A stretch of DNA of 64,000 nt from Bailinhaonella thermotolerans (GTDB lineage: Bacteria; Actinomycetota; Actinomycetes; Streptosporangiales; Streptosporangiaceae), in assembly GCF_003594875.1 (NCBI RefSeq), contig NZ_QZEY01000009.1, positions 62,001 through 126,000 of the forward strand. The letters run 5' to 3'. Below, in pieces: positions 49,401 to 56,737 of this stretch. How positions within the stretch are numbered: the first letter of the stretch is position 1; each line of letters starts with the position of its first letter. Position numbers and translations under genes: made by a program. The notes below the pieces were generated by a model. That model made no database searches and was not told the DNA's origin. It saw only the letters and a program-made list of their open reading frames with translations.

Positions 49401-50743
49401 CCGTGCGCGGCGACGGCGGCCAGGCCCAGCGCCAGGGGCAGCCGCACGAGCGCGTCGAACTTGTGCAGGTTGCGCAGCGCGGCCAGCTTCCCGTCGAGCA
49501 GCTCGCGGAGCTGGCCGGCGAAGGGGTTCTCGATGATCCCGGCGTGCCCGGTGGCGATGATCGCGACCCCGGCGAGCAGGGTCAGCGCGAGGAACGCCCG
49601 CTCGGGCAGGTCGCGCCGCGCGAGGCCGGCCAGGCCCAGGGCGGCGACCAGCGCGGTGGCCACGACCAGCCACGGGACGGTCCCCTGGGCGTACGCGGCG
49701 GGAACCCAGTCGCGTCCCTCCATCTTCAGGTACGACAGCCAGCTCGACGTGCCGCGCAGGATGTTCGTCAGCGAGGTGACGCGGGTGGTGACGTCCGCGG
49801 TCTCGATGTACGACAGGAACGAGAAGATGTAGCGGCCCATGAGCAGCAGCGGGGCAAGCCACCAGAACGAGACCGCGACGATCCCGCCCAGCCACCACGC
49901 CATGAGCCGCCGCTTCCGCGGCCCGCGCTTGCGGGTGAGCAGGTAGAGGAACGGCGCGCCGAGCACGGCGATCTCGGCCGTGGCGTTGATGCCCCCGGCG
50001 AACAGGAACGCCGCCGCGGAGACGAGCGCCATGCGGCGGGCGCTCGTGCCCTCCCGGGTCCCCTTGATCAGGGGGAGGAGGATCCAGGGCAGGACGGCGC
50101 TGGGGAGGAACTCGCTGGAGTTGATGCCGACGAGGGCCTGGGCGTGCGGGGCCAGGGCGTAGGCCAGGCCGCCGAGGACGCGGGTGAGCGGGGTGCCGAT
50201 GCCCAGGGCGCGGGCGACCTGGACGACCCCGAGGAACGCCGCGCACAGCACCAGCGACATCCACAGCCGCTGGGTGTTCCACGCGGGCAGGCCGAGCCAC
50301 TGGCCCACCAGGTAGAACGGTCCCATCGGGAACAGGTAGCCGTACGCCTGGTTGGGCAGGTGCCCGAAGAACGACTCGTTCCACAGGTGGAGCGAGCGCA
50401 GCATGAACCTGAGCGGATCGACGGCCATGTCCAGCTTGGTCTCGGACATGACGCGGTCGGGCGCGGTGTTGAACGCGACCGCCCCGAGGAAGAGGCAGCC
50501 CGCGATCAGCCGCAGCCGGTGCCGGATCCGCTCCGCGCCGCCGCCGCTCCCGGGCGGCGCCCCGCCGTCCGCCGGGTCCCCCGGCTCATGCCGTACGGCG
50601 TCCGCGGGGTCGCCGGGCCGTACGGCGTCCGCCCGGCGCGCCCGCCGCGCCTGGTCCTCCGCCGGGGGCGCGGCGTCCGCCGCGGGGTCGGCGGCGGGGT
50701 ACGGAGGGTCGGGCGGGGGGTGGAGCCGGGCGTCGGACGTCAC
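46487..50743 (-). CDS. AftD-like alpha-(1->3)-arabinofuranosyltransferase family protein
   Basis: A giant membrane protein of 1418 residues, the size of mycobacterial AftD (Rv0236c). After a disordered Pro/Ala/Arg-rich start there are about a dozen helices (residues 75-490; GT-C part with DRVMSETKLDM in the first loop), followed by long extracytoplasmic beta-domains (650-1250) that include discoidin/F5/8C-like carbohydrate-binding modules (ASSSESEVDALPASRDPGRQ, RTSWRTGGW), and a few helices at the end. AftD adds arabinofuranose to arabinan in mycobacteria. Here the organism shows no sign of mycolate genes in the window, so the acceptor may differ. GTG 50743 overlaps the GT4 stop. Confidence 0.9.
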   Translation of the reverse strand: MTSDARLHPPPDPPYPAADPAADAAPPAEDQARRARRADAVRPGDPADAVRHEPGDPADGGAPPGSGGGAERIRHRLRLIAGCLFLGAVAFNTAPDRVMSETKLDMAVDPLRFMLRSLHLWNESFFGHLPNQAYGYLFPMGPFYLVGQWLGLPAWNTQRLWMSLVLCAAFLGVVQVARALGIGTPLTRVLGGLAYALAPHAQALVGINSSEFLPSAVLPWILLPLIKGTREGTSARRMALVSAAAFLFAGGINATAEIAVLGAPFLYLLTRKRGPRKRRLMAWWLGGIVAVSFWWLAPLLLMGRYIFSFLSYIETADVTTRVTSLTNILRGTSSWLSYLKMEGRDWVPAAYAQGTVPWLVVATALVAALGLAGLARRDLPERAFLALTLLAGVAIIATGHAGIIENPFAGQLRELLDGKLAALRNLHKFDALVRLPLALGLAAVAAHGLRRLSPRPRVRRPLGWAAAGLVAATLVPVASAGLTPHGSFWAVPGYWREATDWLNKNSGDGVVLVVPGSRHGEYQWGRPLDEPLQPLLRAGWATNTIVPWGSAGLSRLLKVIDQRISTGQGSAGLTHTLRRLGLRYIVVRNDLDRATVGIAWPARVHEALAESPGLRRVRGFGPVVGNQGSATAAGWRDQPYDSVEIYEVADVAPRVGTVPMDSALRVTGSPDALVTLAEQGVLVGDRPVLVGDEPGAERIPTKDTVITDSLRRREVSFSDLRNASSATMTEDQPYRTDRPARDLVDPAWRSATSTARFLGGVEVRASSSESEVDALPASRDPGRQPYAAMDGDDRTSWRTGGWTGPVGEWLEVRLREPVSAPDLRVAFERSGIGPPVSEVAVETDAGRRVVPVAATADPQTLPLPAGATRRVRITITKIADDSRETLGFRAGITELTIPGVRAERTIAVPGVPEDGAGAPTVVLSREDTISECMQGSYIWSCSPELGVLGEDGYGFNRTFVSESAGPRVLTGQAVLTDRAMAETFTNLENVYPKVTASSIVTQHPAVLGRAAFDDDPKTAWYAGLLDPRPTLTADLGRRTTVSRIRFRFPDSSLGAPPVKITVRTDEGVREGYPGEDGWLEFAPARTRKVQMEFTSAISRPIEVIDVQIPGVLPLPDLAGHPLTMPCGFGPTFRVDGRRVTTEIVGGTIDDLLNARPVTYRSCRPIDVIRGETRVSAAPGDPFRVTAAVVKPTGAAPVERVAAEPAEIRRWTVSERRVAVDTDVPSYLTINENYNEGWQAYLGGVRLKPVRLDGWRQAWELPEVTADVVLRYEPDRPYRVALAAGGGLALLVVLLALLPVRRGRDRPAAPAGHLRARWVWPLAPVLGFWIGGVIGAALTTAVFALVVWLRAVARAQHAATPLVWPARVVASPWVPAALAGAAGVLLALTGASAAAEVAPQALCLIALGHVAAATVREET

Positions 50744-51969
50744 GGAGATGAGGGCCTTTTTGTGGACTTCGCGAGTTCTGCCGCGATGAGTGACGTCATG
50801 CTACTGCCGGTCTTGCCCCAGGTGAACTCCCGTGCCCACGCCGTGCAGGCCCGCCGTACCTCCTCGCGGCGCTCGGGGTCGGCCAGTTCCTTCAGGGCGC
50901 GGCTCACGACGCCGGGCAGGTCCTCGCCGTCGCGCACGAGCCACCCGGTCTCGCCGTCCTTGACCGAGTCGCGCAGGCCCGGCACGTCGTAGGCGACCGT
51001 GGGCACGCCCAGCGCGGCGGCCTCGATCACGGTCAGGCCCCACCCCTCGAACTCCGAGGCGGTCACGGCCAGCCTGGCGGAGGCCAGGACGGCGTTCTTC
51101 TCCGGGTCGTCCAGGAATCCGTGCAGGTGGACGCGGTCCCGCAGGCCCTTGGCCGCGACGCGCTCGCTCAGCGGCTCCAGTTCGGGGCCGCGGCCGACGA
51201 CGTGGACGTGCATGCCGGGCCAGTCGGGCGCGAGCGTCTCGGCCAGGTCCACGACGCGCTCGACGCGCTTGTGGACGACGAGCCGGCCCAGGTAGACGAC
51301 CGCGGGATCGCCCGCGGCCGTGCCCTCGCCGATCTCGGCGGCGATCGGGCTCCCGTTGGGGATCACGTGGATGGGCGCGCGCCAGCCCAGCTTCTCGCGC
51401 AGCTCGGTCCGGGAGGACTCCGAGACGGTGACGGTCGTGCAGTTCCGGTAGAGGCGGTGCGCGACCGGGCCCTCGATGAAGCAGCCGATCCGGGCCAGCC
51501 AGTGCGGCAGGAAGGCGTAGAACTGCCGGTCGTGCACGTGGTGGACCATCGAGATCACCGGCACGCGGCGCGGCACGACCGCCGGGGCGAAGAACGGGAT
51601 GCCGTTCATGCAGTCGATCACGATGTCGAAGGAGCGGCGGTGACGCGCGAGCCAGAGCGGCGCGAGCGCGTACACCGAGAACTTGCCGCCCATCCGGTGC
51701 AGGGTGATCCCGTCGAGCACCTCCGTGCGGGGCTGGCCCGGCTCCCGGCCGGTCACGAAGTCCACCCGCGCGCCCCTGCTCACGAGGTACCGGCACACCT
51801 GCCAGGCGTACTCCTCGGCGCCGCCCGCCACCGACTGCCCGGGCTCCCGGAAGTTCAGTACGGCGACGCGGACGCCGCCGAGCCAGGGTTCCTCGAAAGG
51901 GGGGGCGGCGGCCTCTGGGCCGGGCAGGGCGAGGGGATACCCGCCCGCGTTCGCGGCCTGTGCGACCAC
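50740..51969 (-). CDS. GT4-family glycosyltransferase
   Basis: GT-B fold enzyme of about 409 residues. The N-terminal Rossmann half contains GGAEEYAWQVCRYL; the C-terminal half has VVYLGRLVVHKRVERVVDLAE and the family EFEGWGLTVIEAAALGVPTVAYDVPGLRDSV (E-x7-E motif). It transfers a sugar from a nucleotide donor on the cytoplasmic side. The start is debatable: GTG 51969 has AAGGAG five bases upstream and is preferred; ATGs at 52026 and 52017 lie further out without a good site. Its stop overlaps AftD (GTGA), the first link of the coupled chain. Confidence 0.9.
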   Translation of the reverse strand: MVAQAANAGGYPLALPGPEAAAPPFEEPWLGGVRVAVLNFREPGQSVAGGAEEYAWQVCRYLVSRGARVDFVTGREPGQPRTEVLDGITLHRMGGKFSVYALAPLWLARHRRSFDIVIDCMNGIPFFAPAVVPRRVPVISMVHHVHDRQFYAFLPHWLARIGCFIEGPVAHRLYRNCTTVTVSESSRTELREKLGWRAPIHVIPNGSPIAAEIGEGTAAGDPAVVYLGRLVVHKRVERVVDLAETLAPDWPGMHVHVVGRGPELEPLSERVAAKGLRDRVHLHGFLDDPEKNAVLASARLAVTASEFEGWGLTVIEAAALGVPTVAYDVPGLRDSVKDGETGWLVRDGEDLPGVVSRALKELADPERREEVRRACTAWAREFTWGKTGSSMTSLIAAELAKSTKRPSSP

Positions 51970-52185
51970 TCGATCTCCTTCGTGCTCCCGCGCTGGACTC
52001 GGCGACTCTAAAACCATCGCCCCCATCTACCGCAAATCGGTGGATTGCGGGCGCGCTTCGCCCACGATCGATACGTGAACGACGCGCCCCGCCCCGCCGT
52101 ACGCCTCATGACGCGCAGGGCCGGGAGCAGATCCGGTCAGCCGGCCCCGGGGTGCCGGACCGGCCGACGGCCGCGAAACCCCTCG

Positions 52186-52317
52186 TCAGCGGGTGCCGTA
52201 GTTGTACAGCGGCTTGTTCGGGGGGTTGGGGGTGGGGCTGGCCAGGTTGACGACGGCGACCGACGTGCCCCAGGCCAGAATCGCCCCGACGAACAGGGCC
52301 GCGAACACTCGCACCAC
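52186..52317 (-). CDS. DUF2613-like small exported or membrane peptide
   Basis: A 43-residue peptide. GTG 52317 (or 52314) stands three (or six) bases behind AAGGAGGGAGAGG, an extremely good ribosome site. One hydrophobic helix (about 4-25) is followed by a Pro/Asn-rich end, PTPNPPNKPLYNYGTR. It resembles the DUF2613 family; in mycobacteria such a peptide (Rv0236A) is the neighbour of aftD. Its position near the AftD-like gene strengthens the assignment. It may be a small accessory subunit of the arabinosyltransferase. Confidence 0.75.
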   Translation of the reverse strand: MVRVFAALFVGAILAWGTSVAVVNLASPTPNPPNKPLYNYGTR

Positions 52318-52363
52318 GAGCCTCTCCCTCCTTCGCATCTCGCGCGTGCCCACCCGGGCATGC

Positions 52364-54340
52364 TCAAGGACGTGCCCGGCGGAGCGAACGCAGTGGGACG
52401 AGACTAGAACTTGATCCCGCCATTGACCAGATAGTTATCGAAACCGTGATGAACCAAACAGGTGTTACTAAAGAGATCAGGGAGGACATTCTCGGCAGGT
52501 CGAGGGGGCCTTCGACCCGGTACAACGCGAGTTCCCGGCCCACATGAATTGGGCGTCCGCCGGACAGCCGAGATGGAAACGTGTTACTGTTCGCGCCCTC
52601 CTGGCGAGTGATCAGGAGATACCGGATCCCCGCTTCCCGCAGGGCTGGAACCAGCGGGCCCGGGCCGTGGAGGGCGGCGGCCACGCGCCGCGCGAGCGGG
52701 TCCTCGCCGCCCACCTCGATCACCCGGCCGCTCGCGGCGTCGGTCACCCGCAGCGCGTCGTTCCACACCACCTGGCGGCGGAAGAACTTGACCGCGGGGT
52801 CCAGCACGACCCGGCCGCCGTTCCAGGGGAAGCCCCGGTACGCCGTCCACGGCAGGCTCACCAGCGCCCCGGGCGCGGGGTCCCCGTCCACGATCTCCCT
52901 GACCCGCGACCACTCCCCCGGATACCGCGCCGCGCCCAGGGTCCCGAACGCCCCCAGCGCGAACGTCGGTAGCACGATCACCGGCAGCGCCGCGAAGGCG
53001 AACCCGCGCGCGATCGCCGCCTCCCGCGCCTTCCGCCCGTCCGGGGCCTCCGGCGTTCGGGGCGTTCGGGGCGTTCGGGGCGTTCGCGGCGTTCGCGGCG
53101 TTCGGGGCGTTCGGGGCGGAGCCGCGAAGCGGGCCGCGAGCGCGCCGAAGCCGACGGCCTCCAGCAGGGCCAGCGGCGCGACGTAGACCTGGCCGTCCCG
53201 CAGCGGCCCGAACCCCGCCCAGGCCCCCACCAGCCACTCCACCGCCCCCGGGGCGTACGCCCCGAGCAGCGCGATCCCCAGCCCGGCCGCCGCCGCGAGC
53301 GCCAGCCCCGGCGCCCACGCCGCGGCCCCCGCCCCGGCCCATGTCCCGTCCCCGGCCGGGCCGGCGTCCCGGCCGGGTCCCCGTCGCGGCCCCTCCCGTA
53401 CGGCGTCCGCCCGGTCCGGCCCGTCGTGTACGGCCTGCGGCCGCGCCCGCGCGAGCCGTACGGGGAGGGCCCGCGCGAGCCGTACGGGGAGGGCCCGCGC
53501 GAGCCGTACGGGACGTGACCGGCGGGTGAGGCGGGTGAACGCCCAGATCGCGGCCAGGGAGAGGAGGAGGCGGGCGGCGGCGAGGGGCCAGGCGGACTGG
53601 CCGGGGACGCCCGCCTCGGCGTTCCAGATCCCGCCGAGGGACAGGAGGCTGCCGAGCGCGCCGAAGGGCGTGTCGGCGCGGGGCGCGAACGCGCGCACCC
53701 CGCGCGGGTCGGTCCCGGCCGGGCTGAGGAGGGCGGGCACGAGCCACGGCAGGGCCATGACGAGGAGCGCGAGGAGCGCGAGCAGGAACCGGCGCAGGCC
53801 GCCGAAGGCGCTCACGCAGGCGACGGCGAGCCCGGTGACCAGCATCGCCGCGAACCCGCCCACGGCGGCGGGGACCAGCGCCACCACCAGGCGCCGGAAA
53901 CCGTCACGGGACGCGGCGCGGACGGCCCAGGGCAGCCCGGCGTACCCCAGCAGCAGCGCCCACTGCCCGAGGAGCAGGCGTTGCGCCAGGTAGGAGGTCC
54001 ACGCGTAGAAGGCGGCGGCGGCCAGGCGGGCGGCCAGGCCCCCGGGCACGAGCGCGGCGGCCCCGGCCGCGGCCAGCGCGAAGATCGCGAGCAGCAGGCC
54101 CTTCTGGACCGGTTCGGCCGGCACGACCTGGGACAGCAGGGTGACCACTGCGTCGCTGGGGACGGCGCGGGGCAGCGTCCCGTCCAGCCCGAACATCCGC
54201 GCCGAGAACTCCGGGCCGGGCACGAACACCATGTCGTACCGCAGGGCGAACCCCGGTCCCAGGGCCGGGCCGAGCGCGAGCACGCCGAGGACCAGCCCGA
54301 GCGCCGCGGGCGCGAGCCGTACGAGCCAGGTCCTCGTCAC
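52364..54340 (-). CDS. Large polytopic membrane protein of the AftD region
   Basis: A 658-residue protein from GTG 54340 with around twelve helices and an extracytoplasmic C-terminal domain. The opening RYDMVFVPGPEFSARMFGLDG (about 35-55) resembles the first-loop acidic motif of AftD/GT-C-like proteins. Two low-complexity insertions are in cytoplasmic or loop regions: VRLARALP repeats at about 275-298 and seven RTP-type repeats at about 408-430. The last 45 residues are coded by unusually AT-rich DNA (52400-52500) that probably also carries the promoter of the small DUF2613-like gene; the C-terminal end is thus less certain. The function is unknown, likely glycan assembly. Confidence 0.75.
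   Translation of the reverse strand: MTRTWLVRLAPAALGLVLGVLALGPALGPGFALRYDMVFVPGPEFSARMFGLDGTLPRAVPSDAVVTLLSQVVPAEPVQKGLLLAIFALAAAGAAALVPGGLAARLAAAAFYAWTSYLAQRLLLGQWALLLGYAGLPWAVRAASRDGFRRLVVALVPAAVGGFAAMLVTGLAVACVSAFGGLRRFLLALLALLVMALPWLVPALLSPAGTDPRGVRAFAPRADTPFGALGSLLSLGGIWNAEAGVPGQSAWPLAAARLLLSLAAIWAFTRLTRRSRPVRLARALPVRLARALPVRLARARPQAVHDGPDRADAVREGPRRGPGRDAGPAGDGTWAGAGAAAWAPGLALAAAAGLGIALLGAYAPGAVEWLVGAWAGFGPLRDGQVYVAPLALLEAVGFGALAARFAAPPRTPRTPRTPRTPRTPRTPRTPEAPDGRKAREAAIARGFAFAALPVIVLPTFALGAFGTLGAARYPGEWSRVREIVDGDPAPGALVSLPWTAYRGFPWNGGRVVLDPAVKFFRRQVVWNDALRVTDAASGRVIEVGGEDPLARRVAAALHGPGPLVPALREAGIRYLLITRQEGANSNTFPSRLSGGRPIHVGRELALYRVEGPLDLPRMSSLISLVTPVWFITVSITIWSMAGSSSSLVPLRSLRRARP
53053..53115. 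repeat. 9-bp tandem repeat, seven units, in frame
   Basis: Seven units of GCGTTCGGG (two read GCGTTCGCG) follow without gap inside the large membrane protein gene. They code for Arg-Thr-Pro or a close variant seven times. Since 9 is a multiple of 3, copy-number change would keep the frame. Confidence 0.85.
53446..53513. repeat. 24-bp tandem repeat, nearly three units, in frame
   Basis: CCCGCGCGAGCCGTACGGGG plus AGGG is repeated at 53446, 53470 and 53494 (last copy partial). On the minus strand it codes for the basic stretch VRLARALP twice and a third variant. It includes the frequent genome motif GCCGTACGG. Confidence 0.8.
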
Positions 54341-54405
54341 AGGGACACAATGGCGGATGCCGCGGACGGATGACCAACCGCCCGCGGCATCCGCGCCCGG
54401 GGGGG

Positions 54406-56622
54406 CTACTTCCCGGGCTCGGGGTCGCGCGGGAGGCCGAGCATGCGCTCGGCGATGATGTTGAGCTGGACCTCGGTCGTGCCGCCGTAGATCGTCATGG
54501 CGCGGGTGGCCAGGACGGCGCGGTTCCAGTAGCCGGGGTCGCCCAGGGACATGTCGGCGGCGACGGTCGCGGACGCGCCCAGGAAGGACACCGCGGCCTC
54601 GGCCACGTGCTGGGCGTGCGAGGTGCTCAGCAGCTTGCGGACGCTGGCGTCCGCGCCGGGCTCGCCGCCGGAGAGCTGCTTGAGCGTGACGCGCAGGCCC
54701 AGCGCGGCGATGGAGTGGCCCTCGCAGACGACGCGGGCGAGGTGGTCCTTCTCGACCGGGGTCAGCTCGCGGCCGAGGCGCCCGGCCAGGCCGAGCAGGT
54801 CGGGCACGGAGGACCCGGTGCCGCCGGTGCCGGAGGACAGGGACACGCGCTCGTTGCCCAGGGTGTTGCGGGCGACGCGCCAGCCCTCGTTCACCTCGCC
54901 GACCACCAGGTCGTCCGGCACGAAGACCTCGTCGAAGAAGACCTCGTTGAACAGGTTCTCGCCGGTCATCTCGGTGAGCGGGCGCACCTCGACCCCGGGG
55001 GCCTTCATGTCCACGAGGAAGTAGGTGATGCCGTCGTGCTTGGGCTTGGACGTGTCGGTGCGGGCGATGCAGATGCCCCACTCGGCGACGTGCGCGACGG
55101 AGGTCCAGATCTTCTGGCCGGTGAGCTTCCAGCCGCCCTCGACCTTCTCGGCCTTCATCTGGAGGCTCGCCAGGTCGGATCCGGCCCCGGGCTCGCTGAA
55201 GAGCTGGCACCACATGAGGTCGCCGCGCAGCGTGGCGGGCAGGAACCGCTCCTGCTGCTCACGCGTGCCGTACGACGCGATCGAGGGCACCACCCAGGCG
55301 CCGATGATCAGCATCGGGAGCTTGACCTTGGCCGCCTTGAGCTCCTGAATGATCAGCACCTGCTCCAGTGGGGAGGCGTCGCGGCCCCACGGGCGCGGCA
55401 GGTGCGGCATCACGAAGCCGCCGTCGGCGAGCGCGGCCTTCTGCTCCTCGCGGGGCAGCGCCGCGATGTGCGCCACCTCGGCGCGGATCTGGTCCCGCAG
55501 TTCCTCGGCGCCCTCGGGCAGGTCGATCTCCAGCTCGCGGGTCACGCCCTTGAGCGCGAGCGCCGCGACGGTCCCGGCCCACTCGCCGGAGGAGCCGAGC
55601 AGGGCGCGCAGCGTGAGGGCGCGACGGTAGTACAGGTGGGCGTCGTGCTCGAAGGTGTAGCCGATGCCGCCGAAGATCTGGATGGCGTCCTGGGCGCACT
55701 GGACCGCCGCGTCCGGGGCCACCACGCCGGCGACGGCGGTCGAGAAGGCCGCCTCGTCCTCCCCCGCGCGCCCGTCGTCGTAGGCGCGGGCGGCGTCCCA
55801 CACGGTCGCGCACGCCTGCTCGTAGGCCACGAGCATGCGCGCGGCCTTGTGCTTCACGCCCTGGAACTGGCCGATCGGGCGACCGAACTGCACACGCACC
55901 TTCGCGTAGTCGGCGGCGGCGGTCACGCACCACCCGGCGACGCCCGCCGCGTCGGCCCCGCCCAGGATCGCGGCCAGGTTGAGGACGTCGGGGCCCTCCA
56001 GTCCGTCCAGCACCCGGTCCGCGGGCACGGCGAGGCCGTCCACCTCCACCCTGGCCACGCGCCGGGTCAGGTCGAGGCTCTTGAGCTCGGTGACCGTCGC
56101 CCCCGCGGCGTCGATCGCGACCCACTCCTCGCCGCGGTCGGTGCTCACCGGCAGCACGATCACGTCCGCGAGGGCCGCGCCGAGCACGGGCTCGGCCGCA
56201 CCGGAGATCACCAGGCCGTCGTCGGTGCGCCGGCCCGTGACGCCCGTGGCCAGCGACACGGCGCCGATCGCGGTCCCGTCGGCGAGGCCGGGCAGCAGCG
56301 CGGCCTTGGCCTTGTCCGCCTTCGAGGCGCCGATCGCCGCGCTCGCCAGCACCGTCGGCAGGTACGGCCCGGGGGCCACGACCCCGGCGAGCTGCTCGAC
56401 CGCGACCGCGGCCTCCAGCAGCCCGAAGCCCTGCCCGCCGTACTCCTCGGGCACGTGCAGCCCCAGCAGGCCCTGGTCGGCGAGGCCGCCCCAGAACTCC
56501 GGCCGGCCCTCGGCCTCGGCGCCGACCGCCGCCCTCACGACGGTGGCGGGGATGGCCCGCTCCGCCCACCCGCGCACGGACTCCCGCAGCGCCTCGTGCT
56601 CCTCGCTCAACCCGATCGCCAT
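54406..56622 (-). CDS. Fused two-domain acyl-CoA dehydrogenase, FadE34-like
   Basis: A 738-residue flavoprotein made of two consecutive acyl-CoA dehydrogenase folds. The first half (about 1-370) ends with IQIFGGIGYTFEHDAHLYYRRA, the second (375-738) with IYGGTTEVQLNIIAERMLGLP. The second has the fold's W-x-I-T/S motif (GQKIWTSVAHVAEW). Steroid-type dehydrogenases of actinobacteria normally form alpha2-beta2 tetramers; FadE34 (Rv3573c) is the known fused version and acts on the C24/C22 side-chain CoA ester. ATG 56622 starts the domain; 56667 is too far and would overlap an operator. The start region has an AGAAC-N3-ATTCT palindrome. Confidence 0.92.
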   Translation of the reverse strand: MAIGLSEEHEALRESVRGWAERAIPATVVRAAVGAEAEGRPEFWGGLADQGLLGLHVPEEYGGQGFGLLEAAVAVEQLAGVVAPGPYLPTVLASAAIGASKADKAKAALLPGLADGTAIGAVSLATGVTGRRTDDGLVISGAAEPVLGAALADVIVLPVSTDRGEEWVAIDAAGATVTELKSLDLTRRVARVEVDGLAVPADRVLDGLEGPDVLNLAAILGGADAAGVAGWCVTAAADYAKVRVQFGRPIGQFQGVKHKAARMLVAYEQACATVWDAARAYDDGRAGEDEAAFSTAVAGVVAPDAAVQCAQDAIQIFGGIGYTFEHDAHLYYRRALTLRALLGSSGEWAGTVAALALKGVTRELEIDLPEGAEELRDQIRAEVAHIAALPREEQKAALADGGFVMPHLPRPWGRDASPLEQVLIIQELKAAKVKLPMLIIGAWVVPSIASYGTREQQERFLPATLRGDLMWCQLFSEPGAGSDLASLQMKAEKVEGGWKLTGQKIWTSVAHVAEWGICIARTDTSKPKHDGITYFLVDMKAPGVEVRPLTEMTGENLFNEVFFDEVFVPDDLVVGEVNEGWRVARNTLGNERVSLSSGTGGTGSSVPDLLGLAGRLGRELTPVEKDHLARVVCEGHSIAALGLRVTLKQLSGGEPGADASVRKLLSTSHAQHVAEAAVSFLGASATVAADMSLGDPGYWNRAVLATRAMTIYGGTTEVQLNIIAERMLGLPRDPEPGK

Positions 56623-56646
56623 CTGGCCCTCCCTACCGGTCCCTAC

Positions 56647-56659
56647 AGAACAGAATTCT
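56647..56659. promoter_or_regulatory. Variant palindrome upstream of the FadE34-like gene
   Basis: AGAAC-AGA-ATTCT, 25-37 bases before ATG 56622. It is like the KstR box but with three instead of two central bases and one mismatch (ATTCT for GTTCT). The same N3 form precedes the acyl-CoA synthetase at 58930. Confidence 0.5.
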
Positions 56660-56737
56660 AGAACCACCTTCCGGTCCGCCGCCAGGGTTCCTGGAGTCTT
56701 CCGGTGTCCTCCGGCGACCTCTCTCAGGCGCGGGACG

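Noticed and set aside
52400-52500. AT-rich island as sign of a mobile element or a pseudogene end
   Set aside because: No inverted repeats, direct repeats or transposase remains are present; it is better explained as the promoter region of the small DUF2613-like gene inside the 3' end of its neighbour.
53053-53115. Possible CRISPR-like array
   Set aside because: The units are 9 bases without spacers and lie in frame within a gene; they are a coding tandem repeat.
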